From positions 372,001-436,000 of the forward strand of contig NZ_OAOP01000001.1 of the NCBI RefSeq assembly GCF_900207585.1: 64,000 bases of DNA, written 5' to 3'. Shown here piece by piece: positions 55,150 through 64,000 of the stretch; positions within the stretch are counted from its first letter, which is position 1, and the number at the start of each line of letters is the position of its first letter. The notes under the pieces were generated by a model that saw only the letters and a list, made by a program, of their open reading frames with translations, searched no databases and was not told the origin of the DNA. Made by a program: the position numbers and the translations under genes. Source of the DNA: Bacillus oleivorans (lineage in GTDB: Bacteria > Bacillota > Bacilli > Bacillales > JC228).

Positions 55150-58002
55150 GTGGTAGATTTTATGAAAGGGTGGAAGGTAAAGTGGGGTGCGGTGTTACTG
55201 ACGTTCATTATGTTGGTTTCGTTAGGATCGCCCGTGACCGCACAGGGAGAATCTCAGCCAGCAACAACGGAGGAGGAGAAGCTTCGTCAACTGTTGGATG
55301 CTTATGTGGCAGAGCTGCAGAACCATCCGCATAGTGAAGGCATGTCCGTTGGGTATGAGGTGTATTCGCTTGAGGATGATCAGGTTCTTGCTTCTTATCA
55401 GTCGGACAAAACCTTTGTTCCTGCGTCTACTTTTAAGTCGCTTGTGACTGCCGTAGCCGCAACCAAGTGGCCGGCTGACATGACGATCCCAACAGAAGTC
55501 TATACGACGGGGAATGTGAGCAGTGCGGGGGTGCTCAATGGCGATATCATCTTGAAAGGGTATGGAGACCCGACACTGACGGTTGAAAAATTACGGACCT
55601 TGGCTGCTGCCCTCGGAGAACAGGGGATCCATAAAGTCAATGGCAGCATCCTTGTCGATGAAAGTTATTTTGATGACCAGCATCTGGGCGAAAACTGGAT
55701 GTGGGATGATGAAAACTATTATTACAACATGGAATTGAGCGCCTTGTCCGTAAATGAAAACATCATCAGTGTAAATGTACGTCCCGGCAAGGAAGTGGGC
55801 GAATCGGCAGTCGTCACCATTCAGCCGGCACCGGACTATTTTACCGTTGTCAACACTGCCAAAACCGTTGAAGGAAACAGAGCATCGTTAACAATCGACA
55901 GAACTCTTGGAAAAAATGAGATCGCTATTAGCGGAACCATTGGTAAAAATTATGCTGCCAGCGGGTATACCGCGACGCGAACGGTTCATGACCCGGCTCT
56001 ATTTGCCGGCACGGTAATGCGCGATTTACTGGTAGAACAAGGCATTACCTTTAACAATAACTCTTCAATTCGGAAAGGCACGTTGGTTGATGGTGCCCGT
56101 TTAGCCGGGACCGTGGAGTCGCCGGAGCTGGACGCGATTTTAACAACGCTGATGAAAGATAGTAATAACCTTTACGCAGAAATGCTTACCAAGTTGCTTG
56201 GTGCGAAGGAAGCGGGTGAAGGGTCAATTGAAGCGGGCGCTAAAGTAATACGGGATGTTCTCGTCAACGATTTGGGATTAAAGGCAGACTATATCCAAAA
56301 AGACGGATCGGGTCTTACCCGTTTGAACCACATCTCCCCACAAGCTTATATTCAGTTGCTGAATGGCATGTATGACAGCCCGGCACGAGATCGTTTTATT
56401 TCCTATTTGCCGATTGCCGGGGTAGATGGAACGTTGCGAAACCGGATGAAGGGTACAGCTGCGGAAGGCAACGTGAAGGCAAAAACGGGCAGCATGAGCG
56501 GTGTCAACTCGCTTGCCGGCTATGTCACCACGAAAGACGGTCAAACCTTTGTATTTTCGATCATGTGTAATGGCATTTATAAGAGTGCGTTTGCCACAAC
56601 GTTACAGAACCAAATCGCGATTGCTTTGGCACAATATCCAGAGCTGCCCAACCCGCCAGTGACGACGCCTGAATCAGGCAGCTACCCATTGGCAGCGGAA
56701 TTTGATCCGATTTTTGATGATGCGGCATTTAAAGGGTTGATTAAAGGGGCAATGATATATTCTACTAAAAACAAGGAAGTGCTGTACGCCAGCCAACCGC
56801 AATCGTTACTGACACCTGGTGCGAGTGTAAAACTATTAACTGCTGCCAGTGCGCTGGATCACCTTGGGCAAAACTATCGGTTCAAGACCGAACTGTATAC
56901 GACCGGGAACATCACGGACGGGGTATTAAATGGTGATGTCATCGTTAAAGGCTACGGTGATCCAACACTTGGTTCCAGCACTAAACAGCAATTTTTAAAT
57001 GGGCCGACTCTCGAAGGCATGGCGCAAGATCTCAAGAAGCTGGGTATTCACCTTGTAAAAGGCAACATCATCGTCGATCATTCATTCTTTACGAATGATG
57101 TCTACCCGCCGGGATGGACATGGGACAATGAAAGCAATCCGGTCCAAGCGCAAATAACCGCGTTAGCCGTGGATCGCGGTACCGTCCGCGTCCATTTTGA
57201 ACCTGGAAAAATCGGCAAGAACGTGAAGGTAACGGTGGAGCCAAACGTTGAGGGAATCGAAATGATCAATACCGCTGTCACCGGTGAGGCCGAGGCGGAA
57301 AATACGCTGAAGATCGAAAGAGTCCGCAGTGAAAATACGATTAAAGTTTCGGGCGTGCTGCCTGCCGGAACGGAGATAAGCTATAAAGACGTCACCCTCG
57401 AAGCGCCGCATGTACATGCAGGCTACGTGCTGAAACAGCAGTTACAGGCAGCGGGCGTCAATGTCCACCCGCTCAGCAAAGTGGTGGCTGATGCGAAACC
57501 GGCGGATGCCAACTTAGTGAAAACCTATGAATCTGCCGCTCTATCGGAAATCGTCAAGTTCATGAACCACCATAATGACAACTTTACAGCCGAAATGATT
57601 ACTCGCACGCTCGGCACCCTGAACGGCGGCAAGGGAACTTTTACAGGCGGTATCAATACGGTTCATAGCATGATGAAAAAAGTGATTGCGACGGAATTTG
57701 ACATGATGGACGGTTCCGGCTGGACCACTTACACACAAATTTCCGCTGAACAATTTGCCAGCTTGTTAGCAGCCCAAACCGAAAAACCAACATTCCAAGT
57801 GTTCTATGATTCGCTTCCAGCCATCGACGGGACACGCCTAGTCGGGATTCAAGAACACCGCGAAGACATGCGGAGCATCTCCGGATACATCCAAACCCAA
57901 AACGGCGACCTGCTAGCCTACTCACTACTCCTAAACGGCTACAGCCCAACACCAAGCAAACAATTCATCGAAAACTTTGTGGAGAAACTAGCGGTGCAAT
58001 AA
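55150..58002 (+). CDS. Double-domain PBP4-type (DacB, S13) D,D-carboxypeptidase/endopeptidase
   Basis: This 950-residue secreted protein has a signal peptide (about residues 12-32) and two tandem S13 domains. Domain 1 (about 45-500) has all catalytic motifs: SxxK S93-T-F-K96, SxN S338-N-N340, KTG K445-T-G447. Domain 2 (about 515-950) keeps the fold (GVLNGDVIVKGYGDPTL, IIVDHSFF) but has A558-S-V-K561 in place of SxxK, NDN in place of SxN and no KTG, so it is predicted catalytically dead. S13 enzymes trim or cut peptidoglycan peptides. A single-domain S13 protein is about 450-500 residues, so this is a fusion or duplication. GTG 55150 and ATG 55162 are both plausible starts. Base composition is visibly richer in G+C than neighbouring genes. 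Confidence 0.9.
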   Translation: MVDFMKGWKVKWGAVLLTFIMLVSLGSPVTAQGESQPATTEEEKLRQLLDAYVAELQNHPHSEGMSVGYEVYSLEDDQVLASYQSDKTFVPASTFKSLVTAVAATKWPADMTIPTEVYTTGNVSSAGVLNGDIILKGYGDPTLTVEKLRTLAAALGEQGIHKVNGSILVDESYFDDQHLGENWMWDDENYYYNMELSALSVNENIISVNVRPGKEVGESAVVTIQPAPDYFTVVNTAKTVEGNRASLTIDRTLGKNEIAISGTIGKNYAASGYTATRTVHDPALFAGTVMRDLLVEQGITFNNNSSIRKGTLVDGARLAGTVESPELDAILTTLMKDSNNLYAEMLTKLLGAKEAGEGSIEAGAKVIRDVLVNDLGLKADYIQKDGSGLTRLNHISPQAYIQLLNGMYDSPARDRFISYLPIAGVDGTLRNRMKGTAAEGNVKAKTGSMSGVNSLAGYVTTKDGQTFVFSIMCNGIYKSAFATTLQNQIAIALAQYPELPNPPVTTPESGSYPLAAEFDPIFDDAAFKGLIKGAMIYSTKNKEVLYASQPQSLLTPGASVKLLTAASALDHLGQNYRFKTELYTTGNITDGVLNGDVIVKGYGDPTLGSSTKQQFLNGPTLEGMAQDLKKLGIHLVKGNIIVDHSFFTNDVYPPGWTWDNESNPVQAQITALAVDRGTVRVHFEPGKIGKNVKVTVEPNVEGIEMINTAVTGEAEAENTLKIERVRSENTIKVSGVLPAGTEISYKDVTLEAPHVHAGYVLKQQLQAAGVNVHPLSKVVADAKPADANLVKTYESAALSEIVKFMNHHNDNFTAEMITRTLGTLNGGKGTFTGGINTVHSMMKKVIATEFDMMDGSGWTTYTQISAEQFASLLAAQTEKPTFQVFYDSLPAIDGTRLVGIQEHREDMRSISGYIQTQNGDLLAYSLLLNGYSPTPSKQFIENFVEKLAVQ

Positions 58003-58007
58003 AGCAT

Positions 58008-58055
58008 AGGGACGGTTCTCGTGCTTCATTTCATGAAGCATGAAGAACCGTCCCT
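58008..58055. repeat. GGGACGGTTC hairpin repeat
   Basis: AGGGACGGTTCT (58008-58019) and AGAACCGTCCCT (58044-58055) pair. An inner TGCTTCAT (58022-58029) and ATGAAGCA (58033-58040) extend the hairpin. The element starts 6 bases after the PBP4-like stop codon. Confidence 0.75.
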
Positions 58056-58086
58056 TCGTTTCCTGAAAGGTCTTTGTTTGTTATAC

Positions 58087-58122
58087 AGAAAAGTCTTAGC
58101 CCGCACAGGCTAAGACTTTTCT
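58087..58122. terminator. Bidirectional terminator between convergent genes
   Basis: AGAAAAGTCTTAGCC and GGCTAAGACTTTTCT form a perfect 15-base stem with loop CGCACA, A-rich and T-rich on the two sides. It serves both the PBP4-like gene and the convergent EEP hydrolase gene. Confidence 0.85.
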
Positions 58123-58134
58123 TTTTCTGTCCGT

Positions 58135-59040
58135 TTATTCATTGCCTATTGTGATGTCGGCAATGACAGGATAATGATCGCTTGGGAACTGTCCATTTTT
58201 TTGGTAGTTGTTAATTTCAATAGTTTCTGCTGACACATTTCCTTTTGCAAGAATCCAGTCAATTCGTCTGTCTGGTCCGCCGCCTGTTGGATCACGGAAA
58301 CCGTTGAAAGTTCCAAGCTCTTCATTCACTCTCGTTTCAGCTGATTCCCATAAATCAACAAATGCACCATCGCTTGTTAAGGTTTGGTGTGGAAGGCTGT
58401 CCGGGCTGGTATTAAAATCTCCTGTTAAGATAATGGGTAATTCAGGGTCAAAGTCTTTAATTTTTTCTACAATTAATTCTGCACTCTTTTCTCGTGCTTC
58501 GGCAGATTGATGATCAAAATGAGTATTTACTGCATAGAATTGTTGATTGCTTTGGTTATCAACAAATTTAGCCCATGTTACCATCCTTGGAATGTTATTT
58601 CCCCACGTTTTAGAGCCAATGACCTCTGGCGTATCGGAAAGCCAAAAATGGTCATATTCTAATGGAGTAAAACGAGTTTCATTATAAAAAATCGCTGAAT
58701 ATTCGCCTCTATTTCCACCCTCCCGGCCTAATCCAATCCAAGCGTAGCCGGGTAAAGTTTCTTCTAAATCCTGGAGTTGTCCATATAAAACCTCTTGGGT
58801 TCCAATGATATCTGGCTGTTCCATTCGAATCAGCTTTTTGATCGTAGGGACTCTTTCCGCCCATGTATGCGGGGATGGGTCAGAGTTATTTTCGTACCTT
58901 AAATTAAAAGTCATCACCTTTAAGTTTGTTTCGGATGCTTGTCCAGACATTTCAGCAGCCAGAACATTTGCAACACCTGAAAATACCATCATCAGTACCA
59001 CGGCCGCCAATAAAACAGAATTTGATAGTTTTCTCAACAT
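58135..59040 (-). CDS. Secreted endonuclease/exonuclease/phosphatase-family hydrolase
   Basis: This 301-residue protein has a signal peptide (MLRKLSNSVLLAAVVLMMVFSGVANVLA) and a complete EEP domain: MTFNLRYENNSDP, IIGTQEV (Glu metal ligand), NTHFDHQS, LTGDFNTSP, DWILAKG and PSDHYPV. Secreted relatives include sphingomyelinase-like and other phosphodiesterases or nucleases; the RYxxxxD/WxxR pattern is that of the EEP-2 group. ATG 59040 follows TAGGAGGGAAAG; longer in-frame starts lack a site. Confidence 0.87.
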   Translation of the reverse strand: MLRKLSNSVLLAAVVLMMVFSGVANVLAAEMSGQASETNLKVMTFNLRYENNSDPSPHTWAERVPTIKKLIRMEQPDIIGTQEVLYGQLQDLEETLPGYAWIGLGREGGNRGEYSAIFYNETRFTPLEYDHFWLSDTPEVIGSKTWGNNIPRMVTWAKFVDNQSNQQFYAVNTHFDHQSAEAREKSAELIVEKIKDFDPELPIILTGDFNTSPDSLPHQTLTSDGAFVDLWESAETRVNEELGTFNGFRDPTGGGPDRRIDWILAKGNVSAETIEINNYQKNGQFPSDHYPVIADITIGNE

Positions 59041-59260
59041 ACTTTCCCTCCTAGTTTTTTGATTACAGGGTAAGTATAATGTGTGAAAGTAAACGATATA
59101 TAAAAAAAGATCATTCTCTTTTATAAGATAATTTAAGGACAAAAAAAGCCTGTTAAATCAAGGGTTTAGGAGCCAAAAATATGATGAACGTCTTAGATAA
59201 ACATGAATATATGTAAATATTTCCAGGTAGTTTTACCTAGTTATTTTTACAATATTTTAA

Positions 59261-59287
59261 GAAACAGAGGGACGGTTCTTCTGTTTC
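59261..59287 (+). repeat. GGGACGGTTC repeat, half-element
   Basis: GAAACAG-agggacggttctt-CTGTTTC has 7-base inverted ends around the core. It is nearly the same as the copy at 2551-2577. Confidence 0.6.
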
Positions 59288-59400
59288 ACTATCGAAATCG
59301 GAAAAAAAGTGAACACTCACGTTCAATTCAGGAGGAAAACAAACGCTCATTCAACCCTTCAGTCGAAATTCAAATGGAGATAGAGTAGAACGGGTCTAAC

Positions 59401-59452
59401 AAAAGAAGTAACCAAGCCGCCGATTAAGTACGGGAGAAGGTTACTTCTTTTT
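59401..59452. terminator. Terminator-like hairpin in long intergenic region
   Basis: AAAAGAAGTAACC and GGTTACTTCTTTT are inverted repeats with a 25-base loop and T-tract. The region 59041-59826 otherwise shows no supportable gene. Confidence 0.6.
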
Positions 59453-59826
59453 ATAGTATTCCCTTTTCTATGTGCTTTAACCTGTTGTTGTGACCGCTAA
59501 ATAAGATGAAACAACTTTTGCTAGATAAGGATGACACACCTTTTTCCAGTTAAAGACGTGCGTTTTACATGGAGAGGCGTACATGATAGCCTTGCTCAAC
59601 AGGCGCCCACGGGGTGGATTTAAAAAGTAAAGAAAGGGATTTATTTAGTGTACCGAAGAATTAATCTGATGTTAGAATAATAATATTATTGGCAATTGAG
59701 GTAAATTTCAAATTTATTTTACTGAAGGGTTAGGTTTTTTTGTAATACCTTATTCTTTAGTTATAGAGATTTGATAAGAAAGACTCCCATAAAAATACCA
59801 TTAGATATAAGGAGTGTGAAAAGAAT

Positions 59827-60984
59827 ATGATTGTTCCGGTGAATTTGGCACAAGAAATTGTAGACAGAATGAAAGAGATTATAAACCAAGATATTAACTA
59901 TATTGATCCGAATTGCATCATTATCGCAAGTACCGATAGAAAAAGAATTGGTGATTTCCATGGTGGTGCGCAAGTGGTTCTAAAGAAAAAAGGTATGGTA
60001 GCGATTACCGATGAAAACCAATTTATCGGGACTCGCAAGGGGATAAATCTACCCGTTTATTTTGACGATAATATCGTAGGAATTATTGGAATTACCGGTA
60101 AGGAAGAGGAAGTCTCTAAATACGGAAAAATCATTCAAAGTATGACGGAAATACTTATAAAAGAAGCTTTTATCAAAGAGCAAAGTAAGATTGAAAGGGA
60201 GAGCAAAAAGCAATTTATAGAAGAAGTCTTATTTAGAATTAATGATGAAGACAAAGAAACTATCAGAATCCGTTCTGAACTTCTAAATGTCAAATTAGAT
60301 ATTCCAAGAGTAACTCTAGTTGCTAGAGTTCAACAAGTGAAAAAAAGAAAAATGATTGACACTGCAGTTAACAATTATCATATCTATAACTTTATTAATA
60401 GATACATAGATTATGATCAACAAAACTTACTTGTTCAGAGTGGATTAAATTACATCATGATATTAAATATGAATACAACTAATGACTTAATTGGACTTGT
60501 GAAAAAAATATACGAAAACCTCAAACATGAATACAATTTATCCATTTGCTTTGGGATAGGCAGTGAAAGTAGAGATGATGCAGGAATCCGTCAATCCTTT
60601 GAAGAAGCAAAGAAATCTTTAATGGTTTCTTTACTTTATAAAAAAAGATTTTATGTTTCAATTTTTGATTTAGATTTAGAGCTAGTTGTTAATGATCTTT
60701 CGGAAAAAGCAAAATATAATTACCTTTTTAAGGTCTTTAAATATTTGGATGAAGAACAGCTTTCTTCATATATTGAAGTCTTATCGACCTATTTTCGTAA
60801 TAACGGATCGATTATGAAGACTGCTGATGAGCTGTTTCTTCACAAAAATACCTTGCAGTATAAGCTGAATAAAATTAAAACAGTAACAGGTTACGATCCA
60901 AGAAATACTAGGGATTTAGTTGTGTTGTATCTTGCGGTTCTTATCTATAAATCTGAAGGCGCGTATAAGACATTCATGTTATAA
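59827..60984 (+). CDS. CdaR-family transcriptional regulator (sugar diacid type)
   Basis: This 385-residue regulator has an N-terminal diacid-recognition domain (residues about 3-135: LAQEIVDRMKEIINQDINYIDPNCIIIASTD, GINLPVYFDDNIVGIIGITG), a central GGDEF-like CdaR domain and a C-terminal PucR-type helix-turn-helix (MKTADELFLHKNTLQYKLNKIKTVTGYDPRNTRDLVVLYLA). CdaR proteins activate glycerate, glucarate or galactarate use. The gene opens the cluster with glycerate kinase 180 bases downstream, so it is the likely activator. AAGGAGTG precedes the ATG. Confidence 0.9.
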   Translation: MIVPVNLAQEIVDRMKEIINQDINYIDPNCIIIASTDRKRIGDFHGGAQVVLKKKGMVAITDENQFIGTRKGINLPVYFDDNIVGIIGITGKEEEVSKYGKIIQSMTEILIKEAFIKEQSKIERESKKQFIEEVLFRINDEDKETIRIRSELLNVKLDIPRVTLVARVQQVKKRKMIDTAVNNYHIYNFINRYIDYDQQNLLVQSGLNYIMILNMNTTNDLIGLVKKIYENLKHEYNLSICFGIGSESRDDAGIRQSFEEAKKSLMVSLLYKKRFYVSIFDLDLELVVNDLSEKAKYNYLFKVFKYLDEEQLSSYIEVLSTYFRNNGSIMKTADELFLHKNTLQYKLNKIKTVTGYDPRNTRDLVVLYLAVLIYKSEGAYKTFML

Positions 60985-61162
60985 GTAACAAAAATAGTTG
61001 AAATTTTCCTCTGACCTTTTAGTCTCGGTAACATAGATTAAAATTCTGAAAAGTAATAAATTTTTAACTACACGGAATATTCTATGTCCAAATTAACACC
61101 AACTTTTTAAGTGTAAAACAATCTCCAGAGTTAGGAAGAAGGTGTAGCGAGAGGAGTTTTCA

Positions 61163-62338
61163 ATGAAAATTATAATTGCTGCTGACTCGTTTAAAGGAAG
61201 CTGCTCGACTCTTGAAGTAGCAGCTGCAATTGAAAAAGGTATTAGAAAGATTAAAGAAGATGTAGAGATTGTAAAATTACCGGTTGCTGATGGTGGCGAG
61301 GGAACCGTAGATGCTTTGGTTCTGGGCACAGGAGGTACCTATGAAACTGTGGAAGTCATTGGTCCGTTAGGTAAAAAGGTCGAGGCAAGGTTCGGAATTC
61401 TGGAAGGTAATATTGCAGTAATTGAAATGGCATCTGCTTCAGGATTACCTCTATTAAAAGAAGATGAACTGGATCCATTAAAAGCGACTACGTATGGTAC
61501 AGGCCAACTCATTAAGGCAGCTATGGATAAGGGCTGCAAAAAAATTTTTTTAGGCATAGGTGGAAGCGCTACCAATGATGGCGGTGTTGGGATGGCCCAA
61601 TCGTTAGGCGTCTCGTTTAAGGATCGAGACGGGGCAGAAATCGGCTATGGTGGCGGAGAACTGTCGCGGATAGCTGATATCGATATTAGTAAATTGGATC
61701 AAAGAATAACTCGGACAGAAATTATTGTAATGTCAGATGTAACCAACCCTTTGTGTGGAGAAAAAGGAGCCTCCTATGTATATGGCCCACAAAAGGGAGC
61801 AACTACTGAAATGATAAAACAATTGGACGCAAATTTAAAACATTTTGCAAAGGTAATAAATGAGAAGCTTGGAAAGGATGTTCTTCAAATTCCAGGTTCA
61901 GGTGCAGCTGGAGGGTTAGGTGCAGGTTTAATTGCATTTTGTAATGTTGAACTCCATGCAGGTGTTGAAAAAATCTTGGATTTAATCTGCATTGACGGCC
62001 ATTTAGAAAATGCTGATTTAGTTTTTACAGGTGAAGGCAGGATTGATCACCAATCTGTATTTGGAAAGGTTCCAGTTGGTGTAGCAAAAAGGGCAGCAAA
62101 GAGAAATGTGCCGGTTATTGCGATTGTAGGAAGTATTGGAGATGGTGCAGCTGAAGTTTATGCTCATGGTTTAACTGCCATTCAAGATATTATAACAAAA
62201 CCCATGACCTTACAAGAGGCAATGGAAAACGCTCAGATTCTAATTGAACAAGCGGCAGAAACCGTAATGAGAGTAATAACGATTAAGTCTGATACCCAAT
62301 TCATTGGTATACATAGAAAGGAACACGAACTGGCATGA
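61163..62338 (+). CDS. Glycerate 2-kinase (GlxK/GarK type)
   Basis: This 391-residue protein of glycerate kinase family 1 has IIIAADSFKGSCSTLEVAAAIEKGI, LPVADGGEGTVDAL, GIGGSATNDGGVGMAQSLG, SDVTNPLCGEKGA, GSGAAGGLGAGL and VFTGEGRIDHQS. It makes 2-phosphoglycerate from D-glycerate with ATP. GAGAGGAG precedes the ATG. It overlaps the dehydrogenase gene by 4 bases. Confidence 0.93.
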   Translation: MKIIIAADSFKGSCSTLEVAAAIEKGIRKIKEDVEIVKLPVADGGEGTVDALVLGTGGTYETVEVIGPLGKKVEARFGILEGNIAVIEMASASGLPLLKEDELDPLKATTYGTGQLIKAAMDKGCKKIFLGIGGSATNDGGVGMAQSLGVSFKDRDGAEIGYGGGELSRIADIDISKLDQRITRTEIIVMSDVTNPLCGEKGASYVYGPQKGATTEMIKQLDANLKHFAKVINEKLGKDVLQIPGSGAAGGLGAGLIAFCNVELHAGVEKILDLICIDGHLENADLVFTGEGRIDHQSVFGKVPVGVAKRAAKRNVPVIAIVGSIGDGAAEVYAHGLTAIQDIITKPMTLQEAMENAQILIEQAAETVMRVITIKSDTQFIGIHRKEHELA

Positions 62339-63309
62339 AAATGGTAGTGCTTGATGGTTATACCACCAATCCTGGCGATCTAACCTGGGAAGGCTTTGAG
62401 AAGTATGGACAACTAACCGTTTATGACCGTACAACTTTTAACAAAGATGAAGAATTCAAGATTCTTAAAAATATCGGTGATTCAGAAATCGTTTTTACTA
62501 ATAAGACTCCTATTACTAAAAATATACTTGATCATGTTTCTAATTTGAAATATATAGGAGTGTTGGCAACTGGCTACAATGTAGTAGATATAAAAGCTGC
62601 AATGGAAAATGGCATAGTAGTTACCAACATCCCTAATTATGGCACCCAGACAGTAGCACAAATGACTTTTGCATTACTACTAGAGCTTTGTAATCGGGTT
62701 GGTACTCATCATGAGGAAGTGAAAAGGGGTGCCTGGAGTAAATCATTAGACTGGTGTTTCTGGAATTATCCGCTTGTAGAATTATCAGGGAAAACGATTG
62801 GTATCATTGGATACGGGAGAATTGGTCAAGCTGTAGGAAAGATTGCACAAGCTTTTGGCATGAAAGTTTTAGCATTTAACCGATCCAAAAATAGTTTACT
62901 AGAAAATGAATCTGTTAAATACGTAAAACTAGATCGACTATTTCAGGAATCGGATGTTATTAGCCTTCACTGCCCATTAACAGAAGAAACAAAAGAGATT
63001 ATAAATTCAAATACGATTTCAAAAATGAAAGAGACCGTGATGATTATAAATACCGCTAGAGGGCCATTAATTGACGAAGTTGCCTTAGCTGTTGCCTTAA
63101 ATAAGGGTAGAATTGCTGGAGCAGCATTAGATGTAGTAGCAATAGAACCTATTAATAATGATAATCCATTACTGACAGCGAGGAACAGTATTGTAACACC
63201 ACATATTTCATGGGCTTCAAAAGAAGCTAGAAAAAGGTTAATGGATATTGCTTTAACAAACCTCGAAAGCTTCTTAAATAAAGAACCGGTAAATGTTATT
63301 AGATTTTAA
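62335..63309 (+). CDS. D-2-hydroxyacid dehydrogenase (hydroxypyruvate/glyoxylate reductase-like)
   Basis: This 324-residue NAD-dependent enzyme has VLATGYNVVDIKAA, NYGTQTVAQMTFALLLEL, NAD-binding IIGYGRIGQAVGKIA, INTARGPLID (Arg), and TPHISWAS with the catalytic His. It is similar to glycerate dehydrogenase HprA. Coupled by overlap to glycerate kinase, it probably reduces hydroxypyruvate or tartronate-like compounds to glycerate, or runs in reverse. Confidence 0.9.
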   Translation: MKMVVLDGYTTNPGDLTWEGFEKYGQLTVYDRTTFNKDEEFKILKNIGDSEIVFTNKTPITKNILDHVSNLKYIGVLATGYNVVDIKAAMENGIVVTNIPNYGTQTVAQMTFALLLELCNRVGTHHEEVKRGAWSKSLDWCFWNYPLVELSGKTIGIIGYGRIGQAVGKIAQAFGMKVLAFNRSKNSLLENESVKYVKLDRLFQESDVISLHCPLTEETKEIINSNTISKMKETVMIINTARGPLIDEVALAVALNKGRIAGAALDVVAIEPINNDNPLLTARNSIVTPHISWASKEARKRLMDIALTNLESFLNKEPVNVIRF

Positions 63310-63353
63310 ATATGGTTTTACAAAAGAATTAAATATAAAGAGGAGTGAAAGTG

Positions 63354-64000
63354 TTGAGTACTGAACATACAATTCGTGAATTAATAGAAAGATCAAGAGC
63401 TGCACAAAAAATCGCAGAAGGTTTTTCTCAAAGAAAAGTGGATGAACTCGCTGCCGCAATTGTGTATACCTTTTCAAGACCTGAACTTGCAAGAGAGATT
63501 GCCGAGGAATGTGTGGCCGAAACGGATATAGGAAATGTAGAGTCTAAAAAGGCAAAGTTAATGAATAAAATGCCGGCTATTTTTTACCAAGTTAAAGATG
63601 TAAAAACGGTAGGAGTGATTGACCGAGATCCTGAAATGGGCATTACCAAAATTGCCAAACCTATAGGTGTTATAGCTGCTCTCGTTCCAAGCACGAACCC
63701 AGAAGCAACGCCTATATTTAAAGGAGTCTTGGGTCTTCGAGCAAGAAATGCAGTTATTTTTGCACCGCATCCTGCAAGTAAAAAGACATCAATGAAAGTT
63801 GTAGATATCATGAGAGAAATTTTAGAGAAAAATGGTGCACCTAAGGATTTATTTATATGTATAGATCAGCCATCAAAGGATTTATCGCAAGAATTGATGA
63901 GGCAAGCTGATCTTACAATGGCAACCGGAAGTGGAGACATGGTGAAAGCAGCATACAGTTCTGGTAAACCTGCGTACGGTGTAGGTGCCGGAAATGCAGT
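63354..64000 (+). CDS. Acylating aldehyde dehydrogenase, partial (runs off right edge)
   Basis: The frame from TTG 63354 is open to the edge (215 codons). MSTEHTIRELIERSRAAQKI, GVIDRDPEMGITKIAKPIGV, LVPSTNPEATPIFKGVLGLRARNAVIFAPHPASKKTS and YGVGAGNA match the CoA-acylating aldehyde dehydrogenase group (EutE, AdhE N-terminal, sulfoacetaldehyde dehydrogenase SauS). The cysteine nucleophile lies beyond the window. GAGGAG precedes; GTG 63351 is alternative. With the glycerate genes it suggests oxidation of a two- or three-carbon aldehyde to an acyl-CoA. Confidence 0.85.
   Translation, partial: MSTEHTIRELIERSRAAQKIAEGFSQRKVDELAAAIVYTFSRPELAREIAEECVAETDIGNVESKKAKLMNKMPAIFYQVKDVKTVGVIDRDPEMGITKIAKPIGVIAALVPSTNPEATPIFKGVLGLRARNAVIFAPHPASKKTSMKVVDIMREILEKNGAPKDLFICIDQPSKDLSQELMRQADLTMATGSGDMVKAAYSSGKPAYGVGAGNA

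Noticed and set aside
59203-59388. 61-codon reading frame across the GGGACGGTTC half-element
   Set aside because: It runs through the repeat, has no good ribosome binding site and no recognisable family.

Overview
The window looks like a chromosomal segment of a low-GC, endospore-forming type Bacillaceae bacterium (Bacillus, Neobacillus, Mesobacillus or a close relative). This rests on AGGAGG-type ribosome binding sites with frequent TTG and GTG starts, an EAR-type antitermination RNA inside an exopolysaccharide operon, a Listeria/Bacillus-type rifampicin phosphotransferase, a CBO0543-family protein and an LCP/CapABC-type polysaccharide export module. No rRNA and no standard tRNA gene is visible; one tRNA-like element is present at 16006-16067.

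Layout. 1-3.5 kb: the start of a CBO0543 membrane protein, an ABC transporter (ATPase plus FtsX-like permease), a 400-bp array of short repeats, and a tiny membrane protein. 3.6-6.1 kb: an endonuclease/exonuclease/phosphatase-fold protein divergent from a three-gene cluster with two DUF2589-like proteins. 6.1-10.9 kb: a GntR/UTRA-regulated operon with an ascorbate-type PTS (EIIA, EIIB, EIIC), a phosphotriesterase-family lactonase and a creatininase-family hydrolase, preceded by three identical palindromes spaced exactly 43 bp apart. 10.9-16 kb: a secreted SGNH hydrolase, an AraC/GyrI-like regulator, a WYL regulator divergent from a GyrI-like protein and a gene of unknown function, and a DIP1984-family protein. 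16.6-26.4 kb: rifampicin phosphotransferase, then an eroded stretch with intact genes (lipoprotein, alpha/beta hydrolase, ornithine cyclodeaminase-like, PrmC-like methyltransferase, zinc-ribbon/alpha-CTD-like protein, SGNH hydrolase) between decayed pieces (nucleotidyltransferase, IS110 transposase, TetR, ABC-2 permease, BASS transporter).

26.5-49.5 kb is one exopolysaccharide locus: LCP ligase, CapA/CapB/CapC-type tyrosine kinase system, EAR RNA and a strong terminator, a CapD/EpsC-type dehydratase, GalU, an initiating sugar transferase, glycosyltransferases, a Wzy-like polymerase, a Wzx flippase, FdtA/FdtB-type enzymes for a 3-amino-3,6-dideoxyhexose, two acyltransferases, RmlA-C-D-B for dTDP-L-rhamnose and a UDP-glucose dehydrogenase. 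The predicted polymer therefore contains rhamnose, a uronic acid and an N-acylated 3-aminosugar.

49.5-53.2 kb is an AT-rich accessory patch holding a compact three-gene operon (nucleotidyltransferase, helical protein, membrane protein) that I regard as the best candidate for an undescribed conflict or defence-like system, next to a broken NERD nuclease gene. 53.5-59 kb holds secreted enzymes: a subtilase, a double-domain PBP4-type protein whose second domain has lost its catalytic serine, and a secreted EEP hydrolase, with hairpin copies of a GGGACGGTTC repeat between them. 59.8-64 kb is a CdaR-regulated operon with glycerate kinase, a 2-hydroxyacid dehydrogenase and an acylating aldehyde dehydrogenase that runs off the right edge.

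Coordinates and translations were read by eye. Family names come from motif recognition, not from database searches.
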